Shown one piece after another: positions 35,368 to 46,524 of a stretch of 64,000 bases of DNA. The translations under genes were made by a program, and so were the position numbers. A model generated the notes under the pieces. That model was given only the letters and a program-made list of their open reading frames with translations, searched no databases and was not told the origin of the DNA. The DNA comes from Lindgomyces ingoldianus (Eukaryota > Ascomycota > Dothideomycetes > Pleosporales > Lindgomycetaceae): positions 186,001 to 250,000 of the forward strand of contig NW_022985203.1 of the NCBI RefSeq assembly GCF_010093535.1, read 5' to 3'. The first letter of the stretch is position 1. Each line of letters opens with the position of its first letter.

Positions 35368-37172
35368 ATGTCGGCCTTCAGTCGCAACTTGTGCAGCACC
35401 GCATCACGAACTCTACGCCAGCGCTCAGCCATCAGCTGCAGAGCAGTGAGGCCAATTGCTCTCCGAGCCGTGTCTACTACCCCTATTACTACCCGGGCTG
35501 CCGTTACGGCTCCCTTCTCTACCATGTCCTCGCTGAGGAGCGCTGCCCCGCCGGTGGCTAGCAAAAGGGAGTACGACCAAGAGATCAAGGATGTAGCAAG
35601 CTACGTTCACAGCACGCCGATCGACTCGGAGCTTGCGGTACGCCGATTCTTATTCTCAGCTGGAGCAGCAGCTAATCTGGGGTCTATATAGTTCGACACC
35701 GCCCGGTGGGTCTTCATCGACACCCTGGGCTGTGGGCTTAAGGCACTTGAGTTCGAGCAATGCAGGAACATCCTCGGGCCCGTTGTGGAAGGTACAGTTG
35801 TCCCGAACGGCGCAAAAGTGCCCGGCACAAACTACCAGCTCGACCCCGTATTAGGTGCCTTCAACATCGGCGCCATGATCCGGTGGCTGGACTTCAACGA
35901 CTGCTGGCTGGCTGCCGAGTGGGGTCATCCTTCGGACAACCTGGGCGCCATTCTCGCAACTGCCGACTGGATCTCGCGGACAAATAGGGCTGGTGGCAAG
36001 CTCGGCAACGGTAAGATCCTCAAAGTGCGCGATGTGCTTGAGGCTATGATCAGGGCACACGAGATCCAGGGCTGCATGGCCTTGGAGAACTCGTTCAACA
36101 AGGTTGGCCTCGACCACGTCGTGCTCGTCAAGGTCGCCTCCACGGCTGTCGTGGCCAAGATGTTGGGCCTGAACGAGGCCCAGACACGCGATGCCGTTTC
36201 TCAGGCGTGGTGTGATGGCCAGTCAATGCGAACCTACAGGCATTCGCCCAACACCATGTCCCGCAAGTCTTGGGCGGCTGGTGATGCTTGCGAGAAGGCT
36301 GTGAACCTCTGCCTGAAGGTCCTCAGGGGCGAGGGCGGCATGCCTACTGTCCTCTCTGCCCCCACATGGGGATTCTACGACGTGAACTTTGGTGGAAAGC
36401 CTTTCCAGTTCCAGAGGCCGTATGGCAGCTATGTCATGGAGAACGTCCTCTTTAAGGTGTCTTATCCTGGTCAGCAGCCCTGTCTAATCTCTTGTGGAAC
36501 ATACTCTAACCTTTCCTTCCAGCCGAATTCCACTCGCAGACCGCCGTTGAAGCTGCGCAGCGCCTCAACAAGAAGCTGAAAGCGATGGGCAAGACCGCTG
36601 CAGATATCGATAGCGTCGTTAACCGGACGCACGAGGCCTGCATCCGGATCATTGACAAGCAGTTCAAGCCCATGGAGAATTTCGCTGATCGTGACCACTG
36701 CGTTCAGGTAAGCGTGACCCCCGACAGGCTGACGGACGTGACTGATAATATGCGATAGTATATGGTCGCTACCATGTTCGTGTTCAACCGTCTGGAGGCC
36801 ACGGACTACCCCGATGACAGCGAGGCAGCCACCTCGCAGCTCGTCGAGTCCCTACGGCAGCGTATCTCCTGCGTGGAAGACCCGCAGTTCACCAAGGATT
36901 ACCATGACCCAGAGAAGCGCACTATTTCCAACGCTCTCACCGTGAAGCTAAAGGACGGCACCGTCCTTGAAGAAGAAGTCGTCGAGGCTCCTTTGGGCCA
37001 CCGCCTGCGACGTGAGGAAGCGAAGCCTGAAATACTCGCCAAGTTCAAGAGGCATCTCGGACCGCATTTCCCAGCAGAGCATGTCGATAAGCTCGTCAAG
37101 CTTGGCCAGGACGGGAAGACGTTGGACGCGATGGACGTTGACCAATACGTCGATCTCTATGTGAAAAATTAA
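35368..37172 (+). CDS. prpD: 2-methylcitrate dehydratase, mitochondrial (MmgE/PrpD family)
   Basis: Dehydrates 2-methylcitrate to 2-methyl-cis-aconitate in the methylcitrate cycle, which detoxifies propionyl-CoA; 548 residues. Four exons: 35368-35637, 35692-36469, 36523-36707 and 36759-37172. An Arg/Ser/Ala-rich presequence with no acidic residues fills about the first 60 residues and fits mitochondrial import. The PrpD core is plain: [83 protein letters not shown] and [13 protein letters not shown]. The C-terminal domain contains DRDHCVQYMVATMF. The Asp/His cluster (DFND, HPSDN) forms the active-site region in the family. Confidence 0.95.
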
Positions 37173-38040
37173 TTATTACCCGCGGAGTCCTAGGTAGATT
37201 AAGAGACTGGTCTTTTTCTTGCAATGGCCGTCCTGAACAAATGACGATATCTCGTGTTCGCTAACGCCCCCCAGAATGCACCCACAGAATGTAGCCGAAC
37301 GTTTTAAGCTTCACTCTATCTAAGATCGTCATCCCGGTCGTTTTGTTTCGTTTCTTCATTTGCTTGGTTACACCAGATCGCATGTGGGGCCGGAACTTCT
37401 GGCCATCGAAGCTTCTGTACTTTCTTCTAATCTTCCGACGGTTACCGCGTGACAGCCTCCCGCTTCAACCTGACGCCATTGTCGTTCCACTGGCATATTG
37501 ACGATTTTATGTCGGACGAGAAGTTTCTCCAGATATGTCCAGATGAGATTGAAGGACCCGAGTGCGAAGTCGAGGCCCCAATATTGAGCGTGCAAAGTGC
37601 CGGCAGCTGCGAGCCTTTCCTGGTTTTCAGATACCCCGTGGGGCAGTGCTTCTCACAAGCCGAGTCCGGAGACGCGCTGTCCGTATGAGAGAAACTCAGG
37701 CTCGAACGGTGGGTGGCCGGGACCAACGGGTCGATATGGCGCGTCTGTTATCACACTCGTTCCACATCGTCAGATTCGCTTTGGGGGAATGTGGGAAGAG
37801 AAGTGCATTACTATGTTGATGAATGGTTAGCAGAAAATTAGTCGCAGAGAAGGGGACCGCTTCAAATGACACAACAATGCATGGCGGCGGTAGGTCCCTG
37901 ATAAGTACTGGACCAGCAGTCTGGACGATTTCTGTCCCTCCAGTCTAGCCACCCAGACATTACCAATCCTCCCCTCAGGGGCCTACGATCCAGAGCCGTC
38001 CAGCTTACGTACACCCCCCAGTTCTTTGGAAGCCTACGTG
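37173..38040. other. Intergenic between prpD and ferric reductase 1
   Basis: prpD 3' end and ferric reductase promoter. No consensus SreA iron-responsive GATA site (ATCWGATAA) was found by eye, and no repeat or RNA gene. Confidence 0.5.
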
Positions 38041-40604
38041 ATGCCGCCAAGCCCCACGGATCAGATATACGCACCGCCAGGATGGCCAAGTACTCCTCTG
38101 CCAACGGGTGTCTCGGTCGAGGATCTCCCCATTTCTGATCCTCACTGTACGAACGATACCTGCAGGGCATTTCGGGAGGGGTTTGCTGAGGACCAAAAAG
38201 TCACCCCGCTGTTAGGACTTCTGGAGTACGGGAAATGGACCGTATGGTTCTACTCGTTCTGGATACTACTCTTTACGGCGATCTACGTGTATCACCAGGT
38301 ACAAGATCGAGTACCACGAAGGAATGAGCGGTCAAGAAAAATTTCACCATCCTGGAGGGACAAGCTGGTTGCACTTTTCCGGTTTTGCACATACCGGCGA
38401 CCTGATAACTGGTTGACAAGATCGATTGGACTACGACAGGTTTCTTACGGTGTTCTTATGCTTCTCGCATTCGCAACTATCTTCTTTACAATCTTGCCTT
38501 GGCCGCAGCGACCGTACCTCCGTGCGCTGTTCAGATATGGATCCCCACCGTTGTCGGTACGATGTGCGTTCATCATCTCTGCACTAACGCCTCTAACTGT
38601 GGCGTTGGCCGGGAAAGTCAATGTCATTACCTGGATGACTGGCGTTGGATACGAAAAGTTCAATGTATATCATCGATATGTGGCCTATGTAATATTCATT
38701 TTTGCAACTATTCACACTGTACGTCTCTCCCAGCATTTCCGTCGACTCCAAACTGACTTCAACAGGTACCGCACTTTGTCTCCCCAGTCAGAGATGGAGG
38801 CTGGAGCATGCTCAACTCGTTGTACGCGAACGAGAGGCGCGAACTATCAGGAACCCCTTTGTACTTTGCCACCTTTGGCCTCGCATTCTTCTCCATTCCT
38901 TTGGTGCGCAAAAGGTTCTATGAGGCGTTCAAGTACTTGCATATTTTCCTTGCTGTAGCATACATTGGTCTCTTCTGGTGGCACATCTGGGGGGAGTACA
39001 TGAGCGTAAGTGTATCAATCGTGTCCCTCCAACTTTAAACTGATAATACCATTAGCCAAATTACCTGTACGCTACGCTTGCTGTATTGTTCTTCTCTAAT
39101 ATCCTGCGCTTGGTGCAACGACATAGAAACCTCCGATATGTGGCAAATATGAATGGCTGGACGACGACCATCACGCATCTCTCGGGGAACATGACGAGAG
39201 TAGCAGTGTCTGTTCCGACATCGATGAAATGGAAGCCCGGCCAACATGCGTTCCTTCGAATGCCGAGTTTGAGTTGGATCGGTAACCATCCCTTTACCAT
39301 CGCCAACATCCCTTCGGCCGCTCTCGAGCGAAATAGCCACGAGATGATCTTCCTCGTACGACGACAAAAAGGCTTCACGAAGAAGCTCTTTGAGACAGAC
39401 AAGGGAACTCCAGAAGATACTGGACGAACCTCGCCCCCATTCTTCAATTTCGATTTCGAAAAAGGCAAAGCCATCAGCGTAACCGGTGAGAAAACTAAAC
39501 ATCGCCACGACACCGAATGCATCGAAAATACCATCACCATAACCGAGCAAGAAGTCGAATCGCCCCTCTCTCCTCTTTCCCAATCCTCCTTTCCTATCAT
39601 CTCACCCCCAAAACCACAACGCCAACGGAGATCATCCTCCTCTTCCTTCCCTCTCCGCGACGAAATAACTACCCACAAACTCCACACCATCGCTTGTAAA
39701 TCCGGGGTGTCCTCCCCCCTCCGAACGATCATCGATGGCCCATACGGCACGCACCGCCGTCCCATCCACAAACTCTTCGATACAGTAATCTGCATCGCCG
39801 GCGGCTCAGGTATCACAGCCTCTATGCCGCACATCCTTTCCCTAACAACCCATCTCCGCAACCAACAGAAAGACAAGATCCTGGCAACCCGGCGCATCCA
39901 TCTCATCTGGGTTATCCGCGATTCGGAGTGGGTGAAGTGGATTGAAGAGGGACTTACCGAGGCTGTTAAGAATATTCAAAATCATCCGAATCCGAATAAT
40001 GCGAGTTTTACTGTGGATATTTTCATTACGAGGGAGAGGGCACTTGCGGAGAGTGCGAGCACGAGCGAGGATGAGTTGAGTCCGTGTGTGAGTCCTGTAG
40101 ATCCGACGGGGAGGGGGAGGAGGGGAAGTTTGCCGTTTTCGGATAAGGTGTTTGAAGCTCTTGGGGTGAGTGAGAATGGGGAGGTAGATAGGCTGCCGGA
40201 GAAACCAAGACCCGTGCTGAGGAGGTTGAATGGCGGGATCGGCCTGTTTGACGAGGAAGTGCATTTTGGGGTTGAAAGTGGGAGTGGGAGTGGCAGTGAG
40301 AAGGGCGAAGAGAGTGCGAAAAGGGGTGTCAGTGTTGCGATGCATTATTGTAGGCCGGTCGTTGCGGATGTAGTGGAGGGGTATGTTAGTGGTGATCGGG
40401 CGATTGTGTTAGGTGAGTCTACTACGTCTTGTCTACTTTCTGTCCTAAGATTTGTGAGAGTGGTTGCTAATGAATGGGTCTCTAGGTTGTGGTCCACCCT
40501 CTCTATCCGCTGATCTTGCAAACACAGTTGCGAGGTTACAGAATCGCGTACTGAGAGGTGAGATGAGGGAGTTGAAATTGGAGATTGAGACGTTTGGCTG
40601 GTGA
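38041..40604 (+). CDS. Ferric reductase-like transmembrane oxidoreductase 1 (FRE family)
   Basis: Plasma-membrane flavocytochrome that passes electrons from NADPH through FAD and two hemes to extracellular Fe(III) or Cu(II); 797 residues. Exons: 38041-38718, 38766-39005, 39056-40412 and 40486-40604. Seven or so membrane helices fill residues 60-330. Heme-ligand histidines sit in VYHRYVAYVIFIFATIHT (to residue 225) and LHIFLAVAYIGLFWWHIW (from 284). The FAD motif HPFTIAN is at 384-390, the NADPH motif IAGGSGITASMP follows, and the C terminus has the conserved GCGPPSLSADLANTVA. Ser-rich inserts lie in the cytosolic half (RRSSSSSF and GSGSGS). A paralogue lies at 56800-59349. Metal specificity is inferred. 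Confidence 0.93.
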
Positions 40605-40950
40605 TCAATTTGACCACCCTGAGGACAATCTTGCAGCCCCAAACAGTGTATCTCGGTGTAGTTTGATACCATTCCTTCCATATGTTCTCTTGCACTGCAT
40701 ATCTATCATACATAGCATTTCTATTGGTTAGTGGACAGGGCAGACATCTTAAGAGTGGCTGCATCACGGCGTGCATGCACAGGAGACTAGGGATCGCTGG
40801 GTGTTGTAAAAGGCGCCATTGTCCTACACAAAGTGTACGTGGCTTAGGGATGAGAGGTTAGAGGTGCAAGTCAACATCATTGTAGTGAGGTACGGATTGC
40901 ACTATACAGACTCACCACCGACGACAACGCCCTACGAAAAGGGTGGCATA

Positions 40951-40970
40951 TGCCGCCGAAAATGGCGGCA
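40951..40970. repeat. Short perfect hairpin
   Basis: TGCCGCC and GGCGGCA flank a 6-base GAAAAT loop, about 350 bp past the ferric reductase 1 stop. It could be an RNA stem or chance; too far downstream to call a terminator. Confidence 0.5.
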
Positions 40971-41041
40971 GAACGTATATAGCTTTTTAATACAAACGTA
41001 TTAATATTTCCTTACCGTCTGCCTTTTCATCTGAGAGTCCT

Positions 41042-41532
41042 TGAGCTCATGCAACGAGACCCCTGAATCAGGCCCCCCTCATGCAGTGGCTGAGCCAGAT
41101 TGAGCCCCACCCTGAGCAAATCCAACAGGCTCATGAGCTCGCCCTGAGCCAAGTGAGCCGGCGTGATCTGCTTGATTCAAGCCTGAGCTCCTCTTGATTG
41201 TGCCTGATTTCATCCTTCCTAATTTGGAGGCGCAGGTGCAGTCCCGGGCGCCGAGGAGGTCCAAAATCCAGTTGTCAGATCACCGCCTTGAGCAGCATGA
41301 AGAGGATCTGAAATTGGGCCCCAATCAGCTCGTAGACATGTGAGGTGTCATAGACTGACTGGTCCCACTTTCGGGCCCCTGTCAATGATGCACCTACTCT
41401 AGTTAGCCAATTTTGGCGCAATACATCAGCAAACTTTCACGCGGCTCAATCCCGGCTCAGCCTTGGCTTAGTCTAAATCAAGCCTCCTCAGGCTTTTGCC
41501 CGGGTTTGCTCATGATCTCATGCCCAAGCTCA
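41042..41532. repeat. TGAGC/GCTCA-rich degenerate inverted-repeat region
   Basis: At least 14 copies of TGAGC or its complement lie in 490 bp, against about one by chance. TGAGC copies dominate the left part and GCTCA the right. An imperfect inverted repeat GGCTGAGCCAGATTGAGCC (41088-41106) pairs with 41443-41462. This looks like a decayed foldback element, but I could not find a target duplication. Confidence 0.5.
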
Positions 41533-41561
41533 TGAGTCATTGGATCTCTCATGTAAATCTA

Positions 41562-41661
41562 TCGTCCTTGGAACTCTGTCATCCCCGGATTCCCCAATCC
41601 TTGGAAAATTTGTTGTCCTTAGAACTCTGTCATCCTGGATTGCCTTTTCCTTGGAAGTCAT
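41562..41661. repeat. Two-copy tandem repeat, 51-bp spacing
   Basis: GTCCTTGGAACTCTGTCATC at 41564 recurs as GTCCTTAGAACTCTGTCATC at 41615, and both copies end in TCCTTGGAA. Partial divergence shows an old duplication. It lies about 350 bp upstream of HAL3. Confidence 0.8.
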
Positions 41662-42015
41662 TGGTCCATGGAAAACCAGGTTTAATTTCCGACCTGAACG
41701 TTGTATCAAGGGACTTGAAGATGGCAATAAAGTGTTGAATGGTTCTGCTTTGACTAGGCTGGCGTTCTTGCAGTCCCAACGGCATACTTTGGTAAATAAT
41801 TAGATGGCATTTCCGCTTTGAGAAATGGTGGCTCTCTTTGGCGCTGCTCTGATTGGCTAATTTTAGACGAGCACTTGGCGGGAGGCAAGTCATGTGCATC
41901 ACCAGAAAAGTGGGGGCGTGGGACAATTCTCCCAACTTCATCAACAACTACCAAGCTACCAGGCTCTCGTTACTTAAAATCCATGCCACACGCCTCATCA
42001 AATTGAACCAGCAAA

Positions 42016-42747
42016 ATGGACCTAGCTGTTACAGATACCAACGACTCGCTCTGCAATGCCGCAAACTCCGCAGCTACGTTACCGACGTTCCGCGAGGATG
42101 GCAGAGCGCACCTTCTCCTTGCTGCGAGCGGATCCGTTGCCACCATCAAAATCCCGGAAATTGCAAATTCCCTTTCACGTCATAAAGACAAGTTATCTAT
42201 TAGGATTATCCTAACCCAATCGGCCAAGAACTTCCTGGCCGGCCAATCCGAGGAACAGCCTTCTGTATCCTCGCTGATGAATATTCCATGTGTCGAAGCT
42301 GTATATGACGACGCTTCCGAATGGGGCCCAGAGCCATGGCGGCGAGGAGCCCCAATCCTTCATATAGAAGCGCGTAAATGGTCCGACTTGCTCGTTATTT
42401 GTCCTTTAGATGCCAACACATTAGCAAAAATTGTGAATGGCATTTGTGATAATCTATTAACCAGCGTGGTTCGGGCCTGGGATACGGATGGGACTGTTGA
42501 TGGGAAAAGGAAATCTATCATCGTGGCTCCTGCGATGAATACTGCGATGTGGCACCATCCTATTACGGCGAAGCAAATCCGAATGCTCGAGGATGATTGG
42601 GGTGTCCAGAAGGGTGAGGAAGAAAACGGCTGGTTTGAAGTGTTACGGCCTCAAGAGCGTCTGCTGATGTGTGGCGATACGGGCAATGGTGCGATGCGTG
42701 AGTGGCAGTCAATTGTCGGTATAATTGAGGAACGCCTAGGACTTTGA
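42016..42747 (+). CDS. HAL3: Phosphopantothenoylcysteine decarboxylase (Hal3/Cab3 type)
   Basis: FMN-dependent decarboxylase of coenzyme A synthesis, converting phosphopantothenoylcysteine to phosphopantetheine; 243 residues and a single exon. HFCD-family marks are all present: an FMN-binding AASGSVATIKIPE near the N terminus, the catalytic His in ILHIEARKWSDLL (His116), PAMNTAMW at 172-179, and the substrate clamp MCGDTGNGAM with Cys219. Keeping both His and Cys argues for an active enzyme rather than a pure regulatory subunit like yeast Sis2. It lacks the acidic tail of yeast Hal3. Its stop lies 43 bp from the 3' end of the convergent zinc-finger/exonuclease pseudogene. Confidence 0.94.
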   Translation: MDLAVTDTNDSLCNAANSAATLPTFREDGRAHLLLAASGSVATIKIPEIANSLSRHKDKLSIRIILTQSAKNFLAGQSEEQPSVSSLMNIPCVEAVYDDASEWGPEPWRRGAPILHIEARKWSDLLVICPLDANTLAKIVNGICDNLLTSVVRAWDTDGTVDGKRKSIIVAPAMNTAMWHHPITAKQIRMLEDDWGVQKGEEENGWFEVLRPQERLLMCGDTGNGAMREWQSIVGIIEERLGL

Positions 42748-42790
42748 TATGCATGATTCGATGATTGGAATATAACTTGAACTGTCTCCG

Positions 42791-44953
42791 CTAGAAGTCG
42801 TGAATACATTCTTGCAATCCTTCGCATCGGCAAGAGAGATTGATAAGAGCTCTAATCATATCAATTAGCATGAGGGTATCCGGACCAGCTCGATGGGCCT
42901 GTTGGTAAAGCATGGAGGCGGGATAGAGGAGATGGTGAAAATAAGATAATGACATAGTTAAAAATCCTGGCAGAACCTTCCTCTAGTGTCTTGGTACTAG
43001 AATCGACCTCTCCGGGGTTTGCTCCTCAAGTATCATTCCTAATATTCGTCGATTAATTGCGCTTATTGACCATTTAGCTAGTGTTGACCGTAAATTCATG
43101 TCTGCGTTGAGGAGCACATCTTGAATCTTCCGTATGGTCATCCCAGATGTTTCGTGCCTTTGGCCATAAATCCTCCGGAACACACTCTAATTAAATCTTG
43201 CGTGTTGTCCACAGCAAGGAGTATCACCTAAAAGCTCCTCAATTGGCTCATTGTATTTAATAAGAGTATCAATCACAACTTTTCCGTCGAGGCCGTAAAC
43301 CGCAATTTCGACTGGAATAAGCTTCGACATTCGCCCATCCTTTCCAGGGATTCTTGCAAATTCCGTATCCACGCAAAACACTCGCCCTACCCTACCCAGG
43401 CGTTCAATTTGACGTGCCAATCTTCTCACACAACGCGGTACAGTAACAGCTGATAGACAAGCTGCCATTTCATCTGGAGTCTGCACAAGGGACCCGAAAC
43501 CAATCCTCTTGATTTTAAATGCGCTGTGCCGTGCCTGTCTTGCTTTAAGCTCATAATGGCGTCTTAGGTGTTTATCACACGCTGGAATCAATCCTCTCTC
43601 ATCGGCGATAGCTCCATTCTTACAGCTCATAAGTACGGTGCATAGGCCCTTTTTTAACTTTTCCCTCTGGGTCAAGAGCTTCTTCACTGCCGACGCACTT
43701 CGCAACGCGAGGACATGCTCTTCAATCTCGACTCCTGAGTGGTTCAGCTGTAAGTGTAATCTCCATCCACTCTCTTCTTTGAACTTGACACCACAGCCAT
43801 CAATGTCGCATTCGATTCCAATCTTTAGATGATTGTACAATATGTGCGCGTTTACCAAGTAAGTGGTGCGGAATGCCGCTGAACATCCGTCGTATTTACA
43901 CCTGTATCTCGGCTCCCCAGGTGGTCTACTGTGTTTGCGTAAGTGTCCCCAAGCAGAGGACACGGTAGACTTCGTACCACAGACACAGCAGGCAATCTTC
44001 TCAGCGTTGTGAAAGCCTCGGATGTGTTGCTGTAAGCCAATCTTGTCAGCAAAAGATTTGAAGCAGTCATCCTAGGCGCACTTAAATCTCTCAGAGTTTG
44101 GATTATGCGTCTTAAGATGTCTCTCAAACCCTTCCTTTCTACTGAACCTGAGATTGCAGACTGAACATTAATGATATTTTCCGCATCCTTTTTGGTGTGT
44201 GGCGAGATAAAAGTAGTCATCCCCACACTTCTTGCAACAACGAAGGACACTGCCTTGACTCCGGGGCGCGCTCCAGTGCTTATTTCCTGAGATGGAAAGT
44301 GGTGTGTCTTTATGCTTGTATTTTATATGGTTGTCTAGAAGTTTTGGATCTCGAATCCTCTTGTCACACCCGGAGTCATTCCAGTTGCATTCAGCCGTGC
44401 GACCATTGGGATGTTTCATGTTGACATGGTTGCCTAGAGCAACGTCTGTCTGAAAGTATATCAAACAAAAGACACATTGGGGCTGGGTCAGTGATAGCGT
44501 TCTTGCGGTCTCCAGCCTCTCTGCGTCTGACTGCACGATGCCTTTGATCTTCTTCAGCTCCGAAAGTGATTTAGGCGTTGTAAGCTTGACGAACGTCCTA
44601 GGCTCTCCGCCATCGTCAAATACTGATGTACCATGTGGCCTCGAGGAGATGTTATTCAAATCGTAAACGCCCTTGACCTTCTTGATGTGAGACTGGTTTG
44701 CGATAGGAAAGGAAATGTTGGAATGTGCAGACTCAGAATATAGTAGACAAGGTGAGGTAGTGCGATAGCTATTAACATCTGCTTTAGGTGGAACAGTGGG
44801 CCGAGTATCTCTTTGTGCCAACTTTGCTCTTGTTCTCTGAGAAATATGTTCGTTGGCAGAAGATGGCGAGTGGTCGAGCAGGATTTGGTGTGTTGAAAAC
44901 AAGGTAGCGGAGCCGCTCCTGCGGTGCTTTCTGTTGTCTTGTATAGTCTCCAT
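42791..44953 (-). pseudogene. C2H2 zinc-finger array fused to DEDDh exonuclease, inactivated by four nonsense codons
   Basis: One uninterrupted frame of about 720 codons runs from the ATG at 44953 (METIQDNRKH) to a TAG at 42791-42793, broken by stops at 44168-44170 (TAA), 44072-44074, 43187-43189 and 42983-42985 (TAG). About seven C2H2 fingers occupy the first two thirds, e.g. CSVCNLRFSRKEGFERHLK and CKYDGCSAAFRTTYLVNAH; two stops fall between or within fingers, so introns do not explain them. The DEDDh nuclease follows: Exo I FCVDTEFARI, Exo II probably near SAINRRILGMI where the usual Asp reads Asn, and Exo III YQQAHRAGPDTLML (H-x-A-x2-D). All stops derive from CAA or CAG by one C-to-T change before A, the RIP signature. 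Function unknown; the family may act on nucleic acid. Confidence 0.8.
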
Positions 44954-45070
44954 CCTTAAGGGAGTAAGGTTGATTAGGACTTTCGAAGCAAGCAATACGC
45001 GCTTTAACGGACGCGACTTTTATTTTGATTCCGCAGTCTCTTAGCGCGTAGCCACAGTTTCAGTACTCCC

Positions 45071-45228
45071 TTATCTCAGCAAGCTCAGTCGGGTTAGAGC
45101 TTGGTCAAAGGCCAAATCTCTGCAACCAAGAGCAAAGATGTTGACTGAGGTGTGAAACACCGCTATCCCTATATTGGTCTAGTTGACATCCCCCTGCTCT
45201 TGACTGTCGGCTGAGCTTGCTGAGATAA
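45071..45228. mobile_element. 158-bp MITE with 8-bp target-site duplication
   Basis: Terminal inverted repeats begin TTATCTCAGCAAGCTCAG and match at 20 of 21 positions (45071-45091 and 45208-45228). Flanks carry a perfect 8-bp direct repeat GTACTCCC (45063-45070 and 45229-45236), which again fits a hAT-type transposase. The ends differ from those of the 732-bp MITE, so this is a second family. It has no coding capacity and sits 118 bp upstream of the pseudogene ATG. Confidence 0.88.
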
Positions 45229-45443
45229 GTACTCCCTAATCTCTCGAAAAAGAGGCTGAGAGCTAGTCCAGAAGCAGAAATGATAACAAGAGGTGCTTTT
45301 GACGCTAAAAAAGACTTTTGGGACGATTCTCCGTACCAAGCAGCCCACAACGAGCTCCGAAAAACCCGTATAAATTTTACATTGTGAAATATCAAATGAT
45401 GGCGGCCATTTCGGTTTACAATGCTGAAGGTTACCGTAGAGGG

Positions 45444-45533
45444 CTACAATAAGTCATACTACAGCCTGGAGCAGTACAATTCGTAGTGCTACATCTTGGA
45501 ATACTACAGATTGAAACGCTACAGTTGGGAAGG
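45444..45533. repeat. 15-bp minisatellite, six imperfect copies
   Basis: CTACA (once GTACA) recurs at exactly 45444, 45459, 45474, 45489, 45504 and 45519. A consensus is CTACAGNTTGGAATA, with copies diverged in the second half. No open gene spans it. Confidence 0.8.
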
Positions 45534-46501
45534 GATACCATTTTTGAAGCAATGCAAATCTAAATTAAGCTCGGGAGTCAGAAAAAGGCGAACCTGCTTA
45601 TATTTTCTGATTGGTAGATGGGCTGGCACTCTCACCACCAAAAATAGCATACCAGCCTAACAAAATTAAGGGGCATATCAGGAAAAGTACTTTTCCCTAG
45701 AAATTTTAAGATTTTGTAGCAATTATAAGATAGTCCTTAAAAGTTTAAGCTGAACATTTAATGTTCGCTTAATGCTCTTAATGCTTTAAAACATTAGGGT
45801 TATTAAGCGATTGTTGAACGACATTGTACGGTCACAACGTCGCAACGTACTTTTCCTAATACATAAGAACATGCGTCTAATAAAGATTATAGAAATAAGT
45901 GGTTTTAAATATTAAAAGGTAATCTAAGCAGTAAAAATTAAAGGTAATGTATAAAATTTAAAAAGTCAATGTTATCGCAAGTATATGGTGAGTTTGCACA
46001 GACAGGCCACAGAGAGAGGGTCATAGTTATTCGAATAATGGCATGTGCATATGTAAACATATGCGCACATCGAACCCCAAAAGTCTAGCTCAGCTGAGGA
46101 CACACCGCAATTTCCATAGACCACATCCCCTCCTCACCGTCAGCACGCAAGCAAGACCCTTGAGCAATACTACTCCGGATCCACTATCTCCACCCCCATC
46201 CCTGCATGCCCTAGCTTCCAACACAGACGGAAGTCCACATCCACACACGCACGTGCCTAAAACTCCATGCACCCCAGCCTTCTCGATATCGATAAACAGC
46301 CTTGATAAACAGCCGAAGCATGTGTGCAATTATCGAATCTCGTGCATTAAATTGGTCGTTGGGCTGATACTCGTACCACGCGCATATCGGCACCTTTATT
46401 CATTTATTATAGAAGGCTTGGCAAGTATAGGAGTGAAGAGGAGGGCGCGCGGCCTAGGCTGACATCGCACGTGTGTGATAGGGGGGCGGAGTTCTCCGGA
46501 T

Positions 46502-46524
46502 TTATATATATATATATATATATA
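46502..46524. repeat. (TA)n microsatellite
   Basis: About eleven uninterrupted TA dinucleotides, followed by a TGTGTTGTGCTGTGTTG imperfect GT-rich tract. Confidence 0.9.

Larger units (their letters stand above)
40605..42015. other. Intergenic with decayed repeats
   Basis: Between ferric reductase 1 and HAL3. Contains a 7-bp-stem hairpin (40951-40970), a TGAGC-rich segment (41042-41532) and a two-copy 51-bp tandem repeat (41562-41661), each listed separately. No gene supported. Confidence 0.5.

Noticed and set aside
38041..40604. NADPH oxidase (Nox) identity for the ferric reductases
   Set aside because: Membrane and FAD motifs and the long cytosolic inserts fit the FRE group; Nox-type sequence around the hemes is not seen.
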